Translations under genes and position numbers: made by a program | Assembly: GCF_963676685.1 (NCBI RefSeq) | Contig: NC_092348.1 | Coordinates: 12,250,867-12,314,866, forward strand | Source: Mytilus edulis | Lineage: Eukaryota > Mollusca > Bivalvia > Mytilida > Mytilidae | DNA length: 64,000 bases | Reading direction: 5' to 3' | Notes under the pieces: generated by a model | Seen by the model: the letters and a program-made list of their open reading frames with translations, nothing else | Databases searched by the model: none | What the model was told of the DNA's origin: nothing | Shown: one piece after another, positions 55,501 to 64,000 of the stretch | How positions within the stretch are numbered: position 1 is the stretch's first letter | Layout: every line of letters begins with the position of its first letter

Positions 55501-58500
55501 TTAAAGATTGCTTCATCTTGTTTCACATTGTTCTGTTTAGTCGGCAAAATAAACTGGGTATTTCTTTGTAAGATATCATGTAAATAAAGGCAGTAGTATA
55601 TCGCTATTTAATAGTCATCAATCGATTAAGCAAAACCAAATCCGGGTTACAAACAAAAACCGAGTAAAAAGTAACATACTTTTGTTTTTAATTACTCGGG
55701 TTTGAAGCTGAAATCGTAGTTTGAAATAAAAATATAACATTGTAAATTAGTACTACTTAGTAAAACAGAATGTTGATCTTAATGACGTTTTGCTTTAAGA
55801 GTTGATTCATAGAGTAGGAAATTTCTTCTGCAAAATAATATAGAAATGATAGTTAGAGCACAGTCAGGTGAAGTGATATAATGATGCCAGAGTGATTTTT
55901 AAATAAACTACCATTATGACGTACCAGTGATTAGTGAGGAAACATTCAAACTTTACGTTAATTTAATTTGCTGTGTGAACAATCATCCTTTTTTTTTTAT
56001 TTAATCCTTTTATCGTTTCAATCTGTCATTGATGATTGTATATCACGTGACGAATGTATATACCGTTTCAATCTGTCATTGATGATTGTATATCACGTGA
56101 CGAATGTATATACCGTATCAATCTGTCATTGATGATTGTATATCACGGTGACGAATGTATATACCGTTTCAATCTGTCATTGATGATTGTATATCACGTG
56201 TCGAATTTACATACCGTTTCAATCTGTCATTGATGATTGTATATCACGTGACGAATGTATACGCCGTTTCAATCTGTCATTGATGATTGTATATCACGGT
56301 GACGAATGTATATACCGTTTCAATCTGTCATTGATGATTGTATATCACGGTGACGAATGTATAAACCTTTTAATCTGTCCTTGGTGATTGTATATCACGT
56401 GACGAATGTATATACCGTTTCAATCTGTCATTGATGATTGTATATCAAGTGACGAATGTATATACCGTTTCAATCAGTCATTGAGGATTGTATATCACTT
56501 GACGAATGTATATACTGTTTCAATATGTCATTGATGATTGTATATCACGGTGACGAATGTATATACCGTTTCAATCTGTCATTGATGATTGTATATCACG
56601 TGACGAATGTATATACCGTTTCAATCTGTCATTGATGATTGTATATCACGTGACGAATGTATATACCGTTTCAATCTGTCATTGATGATTGTATATCACG
56701 TGACGAATGTATGTACCGTTTCAATCTGTCATTGATGATTGTATATCACGTGACGAATGTATATACCGTTTCAATCTGTCATTGATGATTGTATATCACG
56801 TGACGAATGTATATATCGTTTCAATCTGTCATTGATGATTGTATATCACGGTGACGAATGTATATACCGTTGAAAAGATATGTTTTGAATAAGGACATTG
56901 CAATTGAAGTCCATTGTTTCAATATTTTATTTTCACAAATTGTAGACATTTTGATTAACATCTTCTAATTGCGGCAATATTAGCGCGAACTGTTATTTTA
57001 TCAATATTAGTCAGTAACATTTTCTCTTTCTTTCTGTAGAAATAAAGGTTATAATTTCCACAGTTTAATTTTTTTATTTATGCTATTGTAAAAAATTTCT
57101 ATTATTGTTTTGGTTTTTTTTTTTTTAAGATTCACATCTACTGATTTTTCTTTTTCAGGAACAGTGTCGAGATATCTTATGTTTTCCTGGAAGAGTTTTG
57201 ATTAACGACCGATGTTTACCAATGCTACCTTTTACCTCAAACATAGGTTACATTATTGCTTTTGGTATCGATATTTATTTAACATTTGCAATTGAAACAC
57301 CTGTATCTTTTATAGGGAACCTGCGAAACGAAATTTGGAATCAAATCGAGCTAGTTGGTGGCTTTCAATATCCTTTTAAACAAATGTCTATCATTTTAGT
57401 AAACAGACCATGCAATGATAATTTATCATGGACTCTAGGACATATTCATATATCTGTCTTTATAAAAGTATTTAGTGTTGGTGTTATTGACAGAAGCAAA
57501 GTAGAACAAAATCTATTCAGGTTCATTCAAACTAATTTTACTTTTTATTTTCCCTGTTCAAAAAGAACTCCTGAAGTATTTTGTTCATCAAAATGCGTTT
57601 TGGGTTTCGATGAAAATGCTTTTTATCTTCCTTCACGATTCTTTTTTGCTTCTGAAAATAATAAATGTAGCCTGAAGGAAGAATTTATAATTCAAGACAC
57701 GAATATGTATGTCTTCCGACGAATTAGTAGTCTATTGGAGTGTCCTCAAATTCAGATAGAAGCTGACGAAATTCAGGCAACATATGACAAAACTAAAGTT
57801 CGTATCAATCGTTCTGGTGCTGATCTTAATTTCTACGAATTCGTTTTCATCAATGAAAATGCTATAAGAATTTGTCTGAGCAGATTTTACGACATTGTTG
57901 AAGCTACCAAACAAGAGAATACTTCTGTTATCCAAATGGTAATACTCATTTGCACTACGTTATCTCTAATTGCCCTTTTGATGACATTTATTACCTATTG
58001 TATGTTTCCAACGTTAAGAACGCTGCCTGGGAAAAATAATATGAGTCTTGTTTTTGCACTATTTTGTGCCTATACATTTCTTGAATTCGGTATTGAAAGA
58101 ACTGAAAACCAACTCGGTTGTATGATTCTAGGTATTTGTATTCATTTTTTCTGGCTGTCTACCTTCGGATGTGTGAATGTTTGTTCTTTTCATATGTATC
58201 GTACTTTTCGACAGAACTTTATATTCCAGAGGCATGATCCAGAAAGAGACAGAAAGCGGTTTGCTCTTTACAACCTTTACTCATACGGTGTTCCATTGCT
58301 TTTTGTTGGTTTGAATGTGATAATTTCGAATGGTGTAATTGACAATCAGTCCTACGGTTACGGTGGAAAGGTTTGTTTTATATCGCATCAGTTGACGGTC
58401 ATCTGTACATTCATTGCTCCTGTGGCGCTCATCTGTTTGGTAAATCTTGTTCTGTTCATTTTAACAGCAATAAGTATAGCATCTACACCAAAAGCTTGTG

Positions 58501-58874
58501 CAACGGACTCTTTTTCCCAAAACAAAATTCAATTTTCGGTTTATGTCAAACTTTCTATCCTCACTGGAGGTTCGTGGATTTTGCAGATTTTAGATTCTTT
58601 TTTTCCGTTCTCAGTTTTCACAATTTTAGTTTCTTCTCTGAATTCATTTCAAGGTATTTACATATTTTTTTCATACATTTGTAACCAGCGTGTTTTTAAC
58701 TTGTACAAGAGTTTAACTGAACAAAAGCAGGTTGATACTAATAAAACTGATCAGCGGAGTTCCAAGTCGAAAACGTCGTTTCTGTCAACAGTTTCTGTTA
58801 ATGAATATCAAAATGATAAAGAAGTTGATTTAGGTCAATCAAAACGGGATGAAAGAGTGTCAACTAACATGTAA
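52577..58874 (+). CDS. Methuselah/class B-like 7TM receptor with cysteine-rich ectodomain, 1277 aa
   Basis: Two coding exons, 52577-54694 and 57159-58874, join in phase (CATG|GTAAGT ... TTTTTCAG|GAACAG) to 1277 aa. 'TTTTGTAG' ends one base before the ATG, so a 5' UTR intron is likely. Signal peptide 1-~18 (MHLLNVLIIAVLPVLVSS). A somatomedin-B-like module at ~35-84 (CSYCSCDPNCFYYGDCCFD) and a second at ~381-424 (CSCDEFCHFDKTIPCCID). A motif [YF].N.FC..C occurs six times, at residues ~150, 250, 300, 476, 590 and 640. The 7TM domain spans ~963-1211, with the Methuselah-type LRTLPGKNNMSL after TM1 and FGCVNVCSFHMYRTF in TM3. The Ser/Lys-rich tail is intracellular. No GPS/GAIN cleavage motif is seen. 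The role is a plasma-membrane G-protein-coupled receptor; ligand unknown. Confidence 0.9.
54758..55500 (+). mobile_element. PLE fragment inside the receptor intron
   Basis: Starts 64 bp after the receptor's exon-1 donor, at 'TATGTGGAACGCATCTATCC'. It carries ~140 in-frame RT thumb codons (VERIYPIELEIKDTT to MISDMFLTS) to 55188, then the 3' tail to ~55500. It is 5'-truncated between motifs C and D and lies in the same orientation as the host gene. It is well preserved, so relatively recent. Confidence 0.9.
56015..56873. repeat. 50/51-bp minisatellite, ~17 units, in receptor intron
   Basis: Unit 'GTTTCAATCTGTCATTGATG' + 'ATTGTATATCACGTGACGAA' + 'TGTATATACC', with a 51-bp variant (CACGGTGACG for CACGTGACG) recurring in non-adjacent units. 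Each unit carries a TCACGTGA E-box-like palindrome or its broken variant. Most units are nearly identical. Confidence 0.95.
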
Positions 58875-58984
58875 AATGTATATAATATTATGGATATTGA
58901 GTGATGCCATTTCAATTGATATTTATAAGTGTGTCCTTCTATGCGATGATGTTACACTATTGTTTCGGGTAAGGGTGAATGTTT

Positions 58985-59300
58985 GTACCCATTATAACGT
59001 TTAAACCCGCTGCAATTGTTTGCACCTGTCCTAAGTCAGTAACCTGATGTTCAGTAGTTGTCGTTTGTTGGTGTGGAATATAAGTGTTTCTCGTTTAAGA
59101 TTTTTATATAGATTAGACCGTTGGTTTTCTCTGCGTTTGAATGGTTTTACACTAGTCGTTTTTAGGCCCTTTGTCATGCTGTTCGGTGTGAGCAAATGCT
59201 CCGTGTTGAAGATCGTACTTTGATCTATAATGGTTTACTTTTACAAATTGTGACTTAGATGGAGAGTTGTCTCATTGGCAGTCACATCTTCTTATATCTA
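58985..59300 (+). repeat. Dispersed repeat R1, reverse orientation
   Basis: Same family and orientation as 840-1160 ('ATAGATTAGACCGTTGGTTT', 'TCCGTGTTGAAGATCGTACT', 'GATGGAGAGTTGTCTCATTG'). Confidence 0.75.
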
Positions 59301-59794
59301 TTTAAACGTACAGAGTTTGTTATTTTACAGCCTTAATCTGTCATGTAATGAGATACTTTTTAAGAGAAAGTGTATTTTATACTCGTAACAAGTGTATTTT
59401 ATACTCGTAATAAGTGTATATAATGTTGTTCGTTTTTTTGTATAATTGTTTTTAATATTATGGTGTTTTATGCTAAGATATATGATCATATATTGAAATA
59501 TGTTATAGATGTAATATAAATGTATTTAATTGTGTGTTTTACAGTCTCTCATAACTCTTTTTAGAATGGCTCGTGTATAGATTGGTCTATTGATATTATA
59601 TTGTGATGTATATCAAATGTTTTAAAGAGGTGAGACTCTAATAAATTATTTGTTGTTGTTGTTGTTGTTGTTGTTATAAAACGTACTTACTGGTCTAAAG
59701 ACAAATTTGATCATTGTATGTTATCTAACTCGTTTATTTAGTTTATTAACTTGACAAACAAATCTGTTGTACTACCGTTAAAAAGGGACATTGA
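59301..59794. other. Downstream of the receptor, no gene seen
   Basis: Includes a doubled 'GTGTATTTTATACTCGTAA' (59371-59415), the microsatellite (TTG)n at 59651-59677 and an AATAAA at 59639 that could end the receptor transcript. Confidence 0.5.
59651..59677. repeat. (TTG)n microsatellite
   Basis: Nine TTG units. Confidence 0.95.
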
Positions 59795-60010
59795 TGTGAC
59801 CTACTATACAGTCGTCAAACGGCAAACCCAGACCGTAAGCTATTAAAGTCATGGTGTTTGCCACAACATCAAACGAAGAACAATTACGACAGACATGAAC
59901 AAAAGACAATCACGGAATTGCAGGCTCTTGTGTGGGACAGACACATATAAATGTTGACGTTGTTAAACAACATATGAGAGCACAACACTGCCCTGACATG
60001 TCACATTGTC
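59795..60010 (-). repeat. Diverged R1 repeat
   Basis: Order of blocks as at 38760-38905: 'GTCGTCAAACGGCAAAC', 'CAAAAGACAATCACGGAATT', 'GCAGGCTCTTGTGTGGGACA', 'GACACATATAAATGTTGACG'. Confidence 0.55.
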
Positions 60011-60605
60011 GCACCACAATAAGAGAAAAAAAACAGTTGAATAAGACTTGACTCTTAAGAAAAGTATTTGGCAGACAAAAGACATATAAAAGACAGAAAA
60101 CAAAAAGTACAATTCTGATCACCATAACAATTTTTGGTTTGATATAAGTAACAATTCGTTCATTCGTGATCTCTTTACTTTTATTATCTTAATTACGGGA
60201 TATATTTCCCTCATAAAACCCACATGATTCCTTGCTCTGCTTTAAGTGATAAACTCTGCATTTGGTAACGAGTTTTGGATTTTCAAATAGTTTGGACTCA
60301 TCATTGAAGAGACATTCGTTGTTGTTATGGCCAGAAATCGCCTTTAAATTGTAGCCAACAAAAGACACAAATCAATAATAAAATTTAACAATATTTATTA
60401 TACAAAAGTTTACAAGAAGTATTACACAAATATTACTGTCAACTTAACTGTCAAAATATGAGTCCAATCTTTTATCTTTGTCTGTATCCGGATATCTTTC
60501 GGAATCCAATCTGAATATTACGTTCACTACTACGGTCACAATCCAGTATGATGTTGTTTGTAGAATTAAAGTGTCAATCCAAATGCGGTGAATACTAATG
60601 TCTAT
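60011..60605. other. Intergenic, no gene seen
   Basis: AT-rich; nothing recognised. Confidence 0.4.
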
Positions 60606-60684
60606 CGATGTCTAAGTCTAAGTCCAAGAGTAAGTCCAAGAGTAAGTCCAAGAGTAAGTCCAAGAGTAAGTCCAAGAGTGAGTG
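60606..60684. repeat. 12-bp minisatellite at the PLE breakpoint
   Basis: About six units of AGTCCAAGAGTA (with a variant TAAGTC at the left). It lies ~20 bp from the point where the PLE copy stops (about 60703). Confidence 0.9.
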
Positions 60685-60916
60685 TTTAACTTTAGTGTCT
60701 GGCATGAAGTCAGCCTCATAATAATAAAGAAACAAGTCGGCGAGTAGAGGGGCACAGTTTGTTCCCATTGGAATGCCGACAGTCTGTTGAAAAACACATC
60801 CTGCGAACGTAACAAATATGTTGTCAATCAAGAAATCAAGCATCTTGATAATATCAGTTTCAGAGAATTTTTTGTTTGAATCAGAGTGATTCTTTACAAA
60901 GTAGATTTATCCCTCC

Positions 60917-62554
60917 CTAAGACAAGATACTTGTATCTACGTTGGCCTTTCTTTTTTTGAAGCAAAGTAATACCAACTCTTTCAATTTGTCTTTTAGTTT
61001 GGAATGTGGAATACTTGTGTACAGAGTAGAAAAGTCAAATGTTTTAATACTGTTACAAGATGAAAGAGAGTTAGATTGTATGTACTCTAAAAGATCTTTT
61101 GAATTTTTAAGTATCCACATCTGATTCACTCCACCTCTAGAATAGGCAGTTTCACAATAACTTTGAAGCCCGTCTTTGATTGCTGATAAAATAGATGTTA
61201 ATAGTTTAGAAAGAGGTTTCGTGGAGCACTTGGAAGACCCAGCAATATACCGTTGTTGGTAAGGACACTTATGTAGTTTAGGTATCCAATACAGTGATGG
61301 AAGATCCCGTTCTTCATCTTTGGTTGAAATTCCAAAGGAACATAAAACAGACCTATGATTATCCAGGATTTCCTCTTTGGTAAGTGTCGTGAGGGTATAT
61401 GTTGAGTTTCCAAGTGAATTGTCAATACCTAATTCGTTTATCAAGCAGTTGATGTAGTGACTTTTACACACAAAAACGATGTTATTTGGGGCTTTATCTG
61501 CGGGGACAACAACATATTTGTCATGGAGGTTGGATAGGTGTTTTGCAACATTTGGGTCTTTAAAGATTGACGTAGCATGGGCATTAATTCTGATTTGTAT
61601 CAACGACCTCACTGCCTTAATCCATTCGGAAAGAGTGTCTACGTCTTCCTTCTCGCGCTTAGCCCATTGCCTGGCATAATCCTCGACTGAATCCATCAAA
61701 ATTTTAAAGTTGTATTTCCAATTGATGGATTTAGGCTCACGATATTTGGGACCTTTCGATAACACATTTCGTAGAGAAGTGTTATTAACAATGTTAAGGT
61801 CACCGGTAATAACGTGGCCAGCAGGATTATATGTGAATTTGGAACTAGCACAAGTGCAATCAGGAGGTTTAGACTTGAAGTCGTCAATATCGAGATCCTG
61901 CAAAACGCGTTTGTAATTGAAAATTTTAGTTGCAATAGGTTTGGTATAAGTATAAGAAATTATTGGTACAGACTGGTCTTTGAAATAAAGAGGTATTTTC
62001 GATTGCACTAATTTATGATGAAGGATATTGGCGAAGGAAAGATTAAGAAAAGATCTTTTCTCTTTTTCATCTTTTCCAATGCGAACTGGCTTGAAAAGTC
62101 TGTGACTTGCAATATCCGACATTATAGCTTCAAGTTTGTATTGGTTTGAATGAGGGTTTGTAACAGTGGATTCCAAACATAAATTGAACAGAGAATGAAG
62201 TTTTGAAAGGGGTAATGAATAAAGTTTCGTGCGAATGTGATGAATACCTAACGGCTTTTGTATGAATGGCAGCAAGTCATTAATAGAGACATCATGCAGA
62301 GAAGGTGATGTATAATGACGATGACCATGACTGCGTCTACGTAAAGGAGTCGAGTTGAAAATATTCATCACATTCACTGAGTTACACGAAGGACTAGATA
62401 GAATACCTATACCATCAATTTTGTCATTGCAGCCATAAGGTGTTGCAGTTCCCAATTGTCTAATCCAGTAGTCTTCTTTTTGTCTACGGAGAGTCGTTGA
62501 AAGATTAGGATTGTTAGGGCTATGGTATATCTTTTCGATAATGCGAACTGTCAT
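60917..62554 (-). pseudogene. PLE ORF, endonuclease C-terminal half, CxC linker and RT N-terminal part
   Basis: Same frame as 62624-63103, separated only by one TAA and 22 sense codons, so these are one ancestral ORF of ~730 codons. The first residues finish the GIY-YIG domain (LRRQKEDYWIRQLGTATPYG, with the expected Glu). The linker has PPDCTCASS (CxC). RT motifs: ADKAPNNIVFV, LPSLYWIPKLHKCP, RYIAGSSKCSTKPLSKLL and motif A TFDFSTLYTSIPH with the first catalytic Asp. The frame is lost at 'CTTTGCTTC' near 60940 by a one-base change in an A-run; 60703-60905 continues in other frames to motif B (QTVGIPMGTNCAPLLADLF). Confidence 0.88.
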
Positions 62555-62623
62555 AGAAACGATGGAATGATCGGGCTGATTGAAATGCTGGTATAGAATG
62601 TCGTTAGCATTAAGGTTAATGTC

Positions 62624-63103
62624 TTATCTATGACCGCACATACGTTTGTTGAGCCTTCCTTTTGTTTCTCCGACGTATACCAATCCGCAAAGGTTGCACT
62701 CTAATCCGTAGACGACATTTATCGATTTACAATTCAGATCATCGTAACTTCTGGTAAAATATGACTTCTTGGTCAAATTGCTAGTGAATTCAGCATCTGT
62801 AATTAAAATAGCACAAGTTTTGCAGCCTTTGGTCTCACATTTTGAAATGCGACAGTGTTGTACTGTGTCATCAAACACCAAAATGTCTTTAAGGAGAACT
62901 GAACATGGCTGTATATGTGTAATATTGCTATTGTCACTAGGACGATGATCTGAATGAGTCGTGTTTGAGATATTTGTCATGTCTGGTGATGAGGGGACAC
63001 CTGCCGTATCAGACGACACCGTGTCCATGGTGACGTCTGTTTCGGACCTTTTTATACTGGGCGACGTCCGAGCCAGTTTCCTGTTTGATCTTCGTAAGTT
63101 CAT
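62624..63103 (-). pseudogene. PLE ORF, N-terminal region with GIY-YIG endonuclease start
   Basis: ATG at 63103 (MNLRRSNRKLAR). Residues ~1-85 are Ser/Thr-rich and basic. Cysteines KCETKGCKTC (~105) supply the CC half of the CCHH motif reported for PLE endonucleases; the HH half (HFNQPDHS) lies after the stop codon. GIY-YIG signature VVYGLECNLCGLVYVGET (~130-150) and catalytic Arg in GRLNKRMCGHR precede the TAA at 62621-62623. Being TAA, not TGA, it cannot be selenocysteine, although Naiad selenoproteins are known in clams and spiders. Single-copy loss by nonsense mutation is the simple reading. Confidence 0.85.
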
Positions 63104-63186
63104 GCAATTGTAGTTTTGCTACTGGGCGGATGATGTCCTCGGGGACAAAATGTCCACCAGCAGAGACATCGACCCAGTGGTAATAA

Positions 63187-63668
63187 AAGAGGGACGAAAG
63201 ATACCAAAGGGACAGTCAAACTCATAAATCTAAAACAAACTGACAACGCCATGGCTAAAAATGAAAAAGACAAACAGAAAAACAATAGTACACACGACAC
63301 AACATAGAAAACTAAAGAATAAACAACACGAACCCCACCAAAAACTAGGGGTGATCTCAGGTGCTCCGGAAGGGTAAGCAGATCCTGCTCCACATGTGGC
63401 ACCCGTCGTGTTGCTTATGTGATTACAAATCCGGTATAGTCTAATTCGGTAGGTCATATTCATGAAAGGGAAGGAGATTGTAGCTACGACGTAAGGAACA
63501 TACGGTTATTCCATAACGGTCAACCAACTCGTGATGGCGTCCGTAAAATTTACGAAGGGATGATTTCACCTTCACCATTTGGAACTCTTTGTTTAATAGC
63601 TTCCTTGTGAGCAGCAAACCTCTATCAAGAAAATCATGATAGGAAATGCAAGAACGGGAATATCGTAA
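63187..63668 (-). mobile_element. PLE pseudo-LTR: partial tandem copy upstream
   Basis: Minus strand 63668 to 63187 carries the last ~55 RT codons (from '..CISYHDFLDRGLLLTRK', with a small deletion near 63500) and the complete 3' tail, ending directly at the leader of the next copy. Tandem 5'-truncated copy plus full copy is the characteristic pseudo-LTR arrangement of PLE insertions. Confidence 0.85.
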
Positions 63669-64000
63669 TCGTCTATCCTTGGAATCGGATAGGAATCAGA
63701 TTTTGAGACTGAATTTACTTTTCTGAAATCAGTCACGAAACGAAAGGTTTTATCTGGTTTTGGCACAAGGAGACAAGGAGAGCTCCACTCATTGTTACTC
63801 GGCTCAATAATATCATTGTCAAGCATATATTTAATTTCTTTTCTCATAGCTTCAAGTTTGAGTGGATTGCGCCGGTAAGGATGTTGCTTAATTGGAGAAG
63901 CATCTCCTACATCAACATCATGACAAACAGCAGTGGTTTATTTTGGCGCATCTGGAAAAAGATTTTTGAAAGAAAATACCAAAGTTTTTATTTCTTCTCT
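63669..64000 (-). pseudogene. Ty3/Gypsy-type pol fragment (RT start), runs off window
   Basis: Minus-strand frame from the window edge: 'IKQHPYRRNP', 'MLDNDIIEPSNNEWSSP', 'LLVPKPDKTFRFVTDFRKVN', 'SDSYPIPRIDD', the classic lead-in and first motifs of Ty3/Gypsy reverse transcriptase. One in-frame TAA lies at about 63939. It stops where the PLE pseudo-LTR begins, so the PLE appears to have inserted into it, or the two were joined by deletion. The catalytic YxDD part is missing from this window. Confidence 0.85.

Larger units (their letters stand above)
60703..63186 (-). mobile_element. Permuted (Naiad-type) Penelope-like element, 3'-truncated
   Basis: On the minus strand: a ~80-bp leader (63186-63104), an N-terminal GIY-YIG endonuclease, a CxC linker and an RT up to motif B, then an abrupt end at ~60703. 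The order endonuclease-linker-RT is the reverse of classical Penelope elements and matches the described Naiad/Chlamys clade. It is preceded without gap by the 3' end of another copy (63187-63668). Damage: an in-frame TAA at 62621-62623, single-base losses near 60915 and 60905, and loss of motifs C-E and the 3' tail. Confidence 0.88.

Noticed and set aside
56015-56873. CRISPR-like array of regular repeats
   Set aside because: Units are directly abutting with no unique spacers and lie in an intron of a eukaryotic gene; this is a minisatellite.
62621-62623. Possible selenocysteine read-through in the Naiad ORF
   Set aside because: The interrupting codon is TAA, not TGA, and no SECIS-like structure was sought successfully; treated as a nonsense mutation.

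Overview
This window is eukaryotic and reads as bivalve mollusc, most likely a marine mussel (Mytilus or a near relative). The grounds are AT-rich sequence, spliced genes, a (TCCG)n/160-bp-tandem 'pearl'-type element, mussel-style dispersed repeats, a nSTAND-ankyrin protein and a Methuselah-like receptor of the kind expanded in molluscs. The taxon comes from recognising families by eye; no database search was run.

Layout. 1-4.0 kb: repeats (a foldback palindrome, a degenerate 148-bp tandem array, a pearl/Helentron-like element). 4.27-9.22 kb (minus): one long single-exon gene for a P-loop STAND NTPase with two ankyrin arrays (1651 aa). 9.67-12.1 kb: an inverted-dimer TIR element rich in TCCGTT motifs, with a second TTAA-flanked hairpin element nested in its left arm. 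13.0-14.4 kb: fragments of a Penelope-like retroelement (PLE). 15.1 kb: a degenerate tRNA-Leu. 18.64-29.27 kb: a 10.6-kb PIF/Harbinger DNA transposon with two convergent genes, a HARBI1-type DDE transposase (damaged) and a Myb/SANT-like protein (intact five-exon model). A young gag-only LTR retrotransposon with two 274-bp LTRs lies inside it. 29.3-52 kb: gene-poor, filled with MITEs, tandem duplications and PLE fragments. 52.58-58.87 kb (plus): a two-exon coding region for a 1277-aa class B/Methuselah-like receptor with a cysteine-rich ectodomain; its intron holds a PLE fragment and a 50-bp minisatellite. 60.7-63.7 kb (minus): a PLE with N-terminal GIY-YIG and C-terminal RT (permuted, Naiad-type), preceded by a partial tandem copy (pseudo-LTR), inserted in a Ty3/Gypsy pol fragment that runs off the window end.

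Two host genes are well supported: the NTPase-ankyrin gene and the receptor. Everything else recognisable is mobile DNA or its remains. The PLE family recurs at about ten places and is the main builder of the right half. The Harbinger pair is a functional unit by family knowledge: the transposase cuts, and the Myb-like partner binds subterminal DNA and helps nuclear import. Here the transposase exon carrying the first catalytic Asp lacks the adjacent conserved strand, so the copy is probably inactive.
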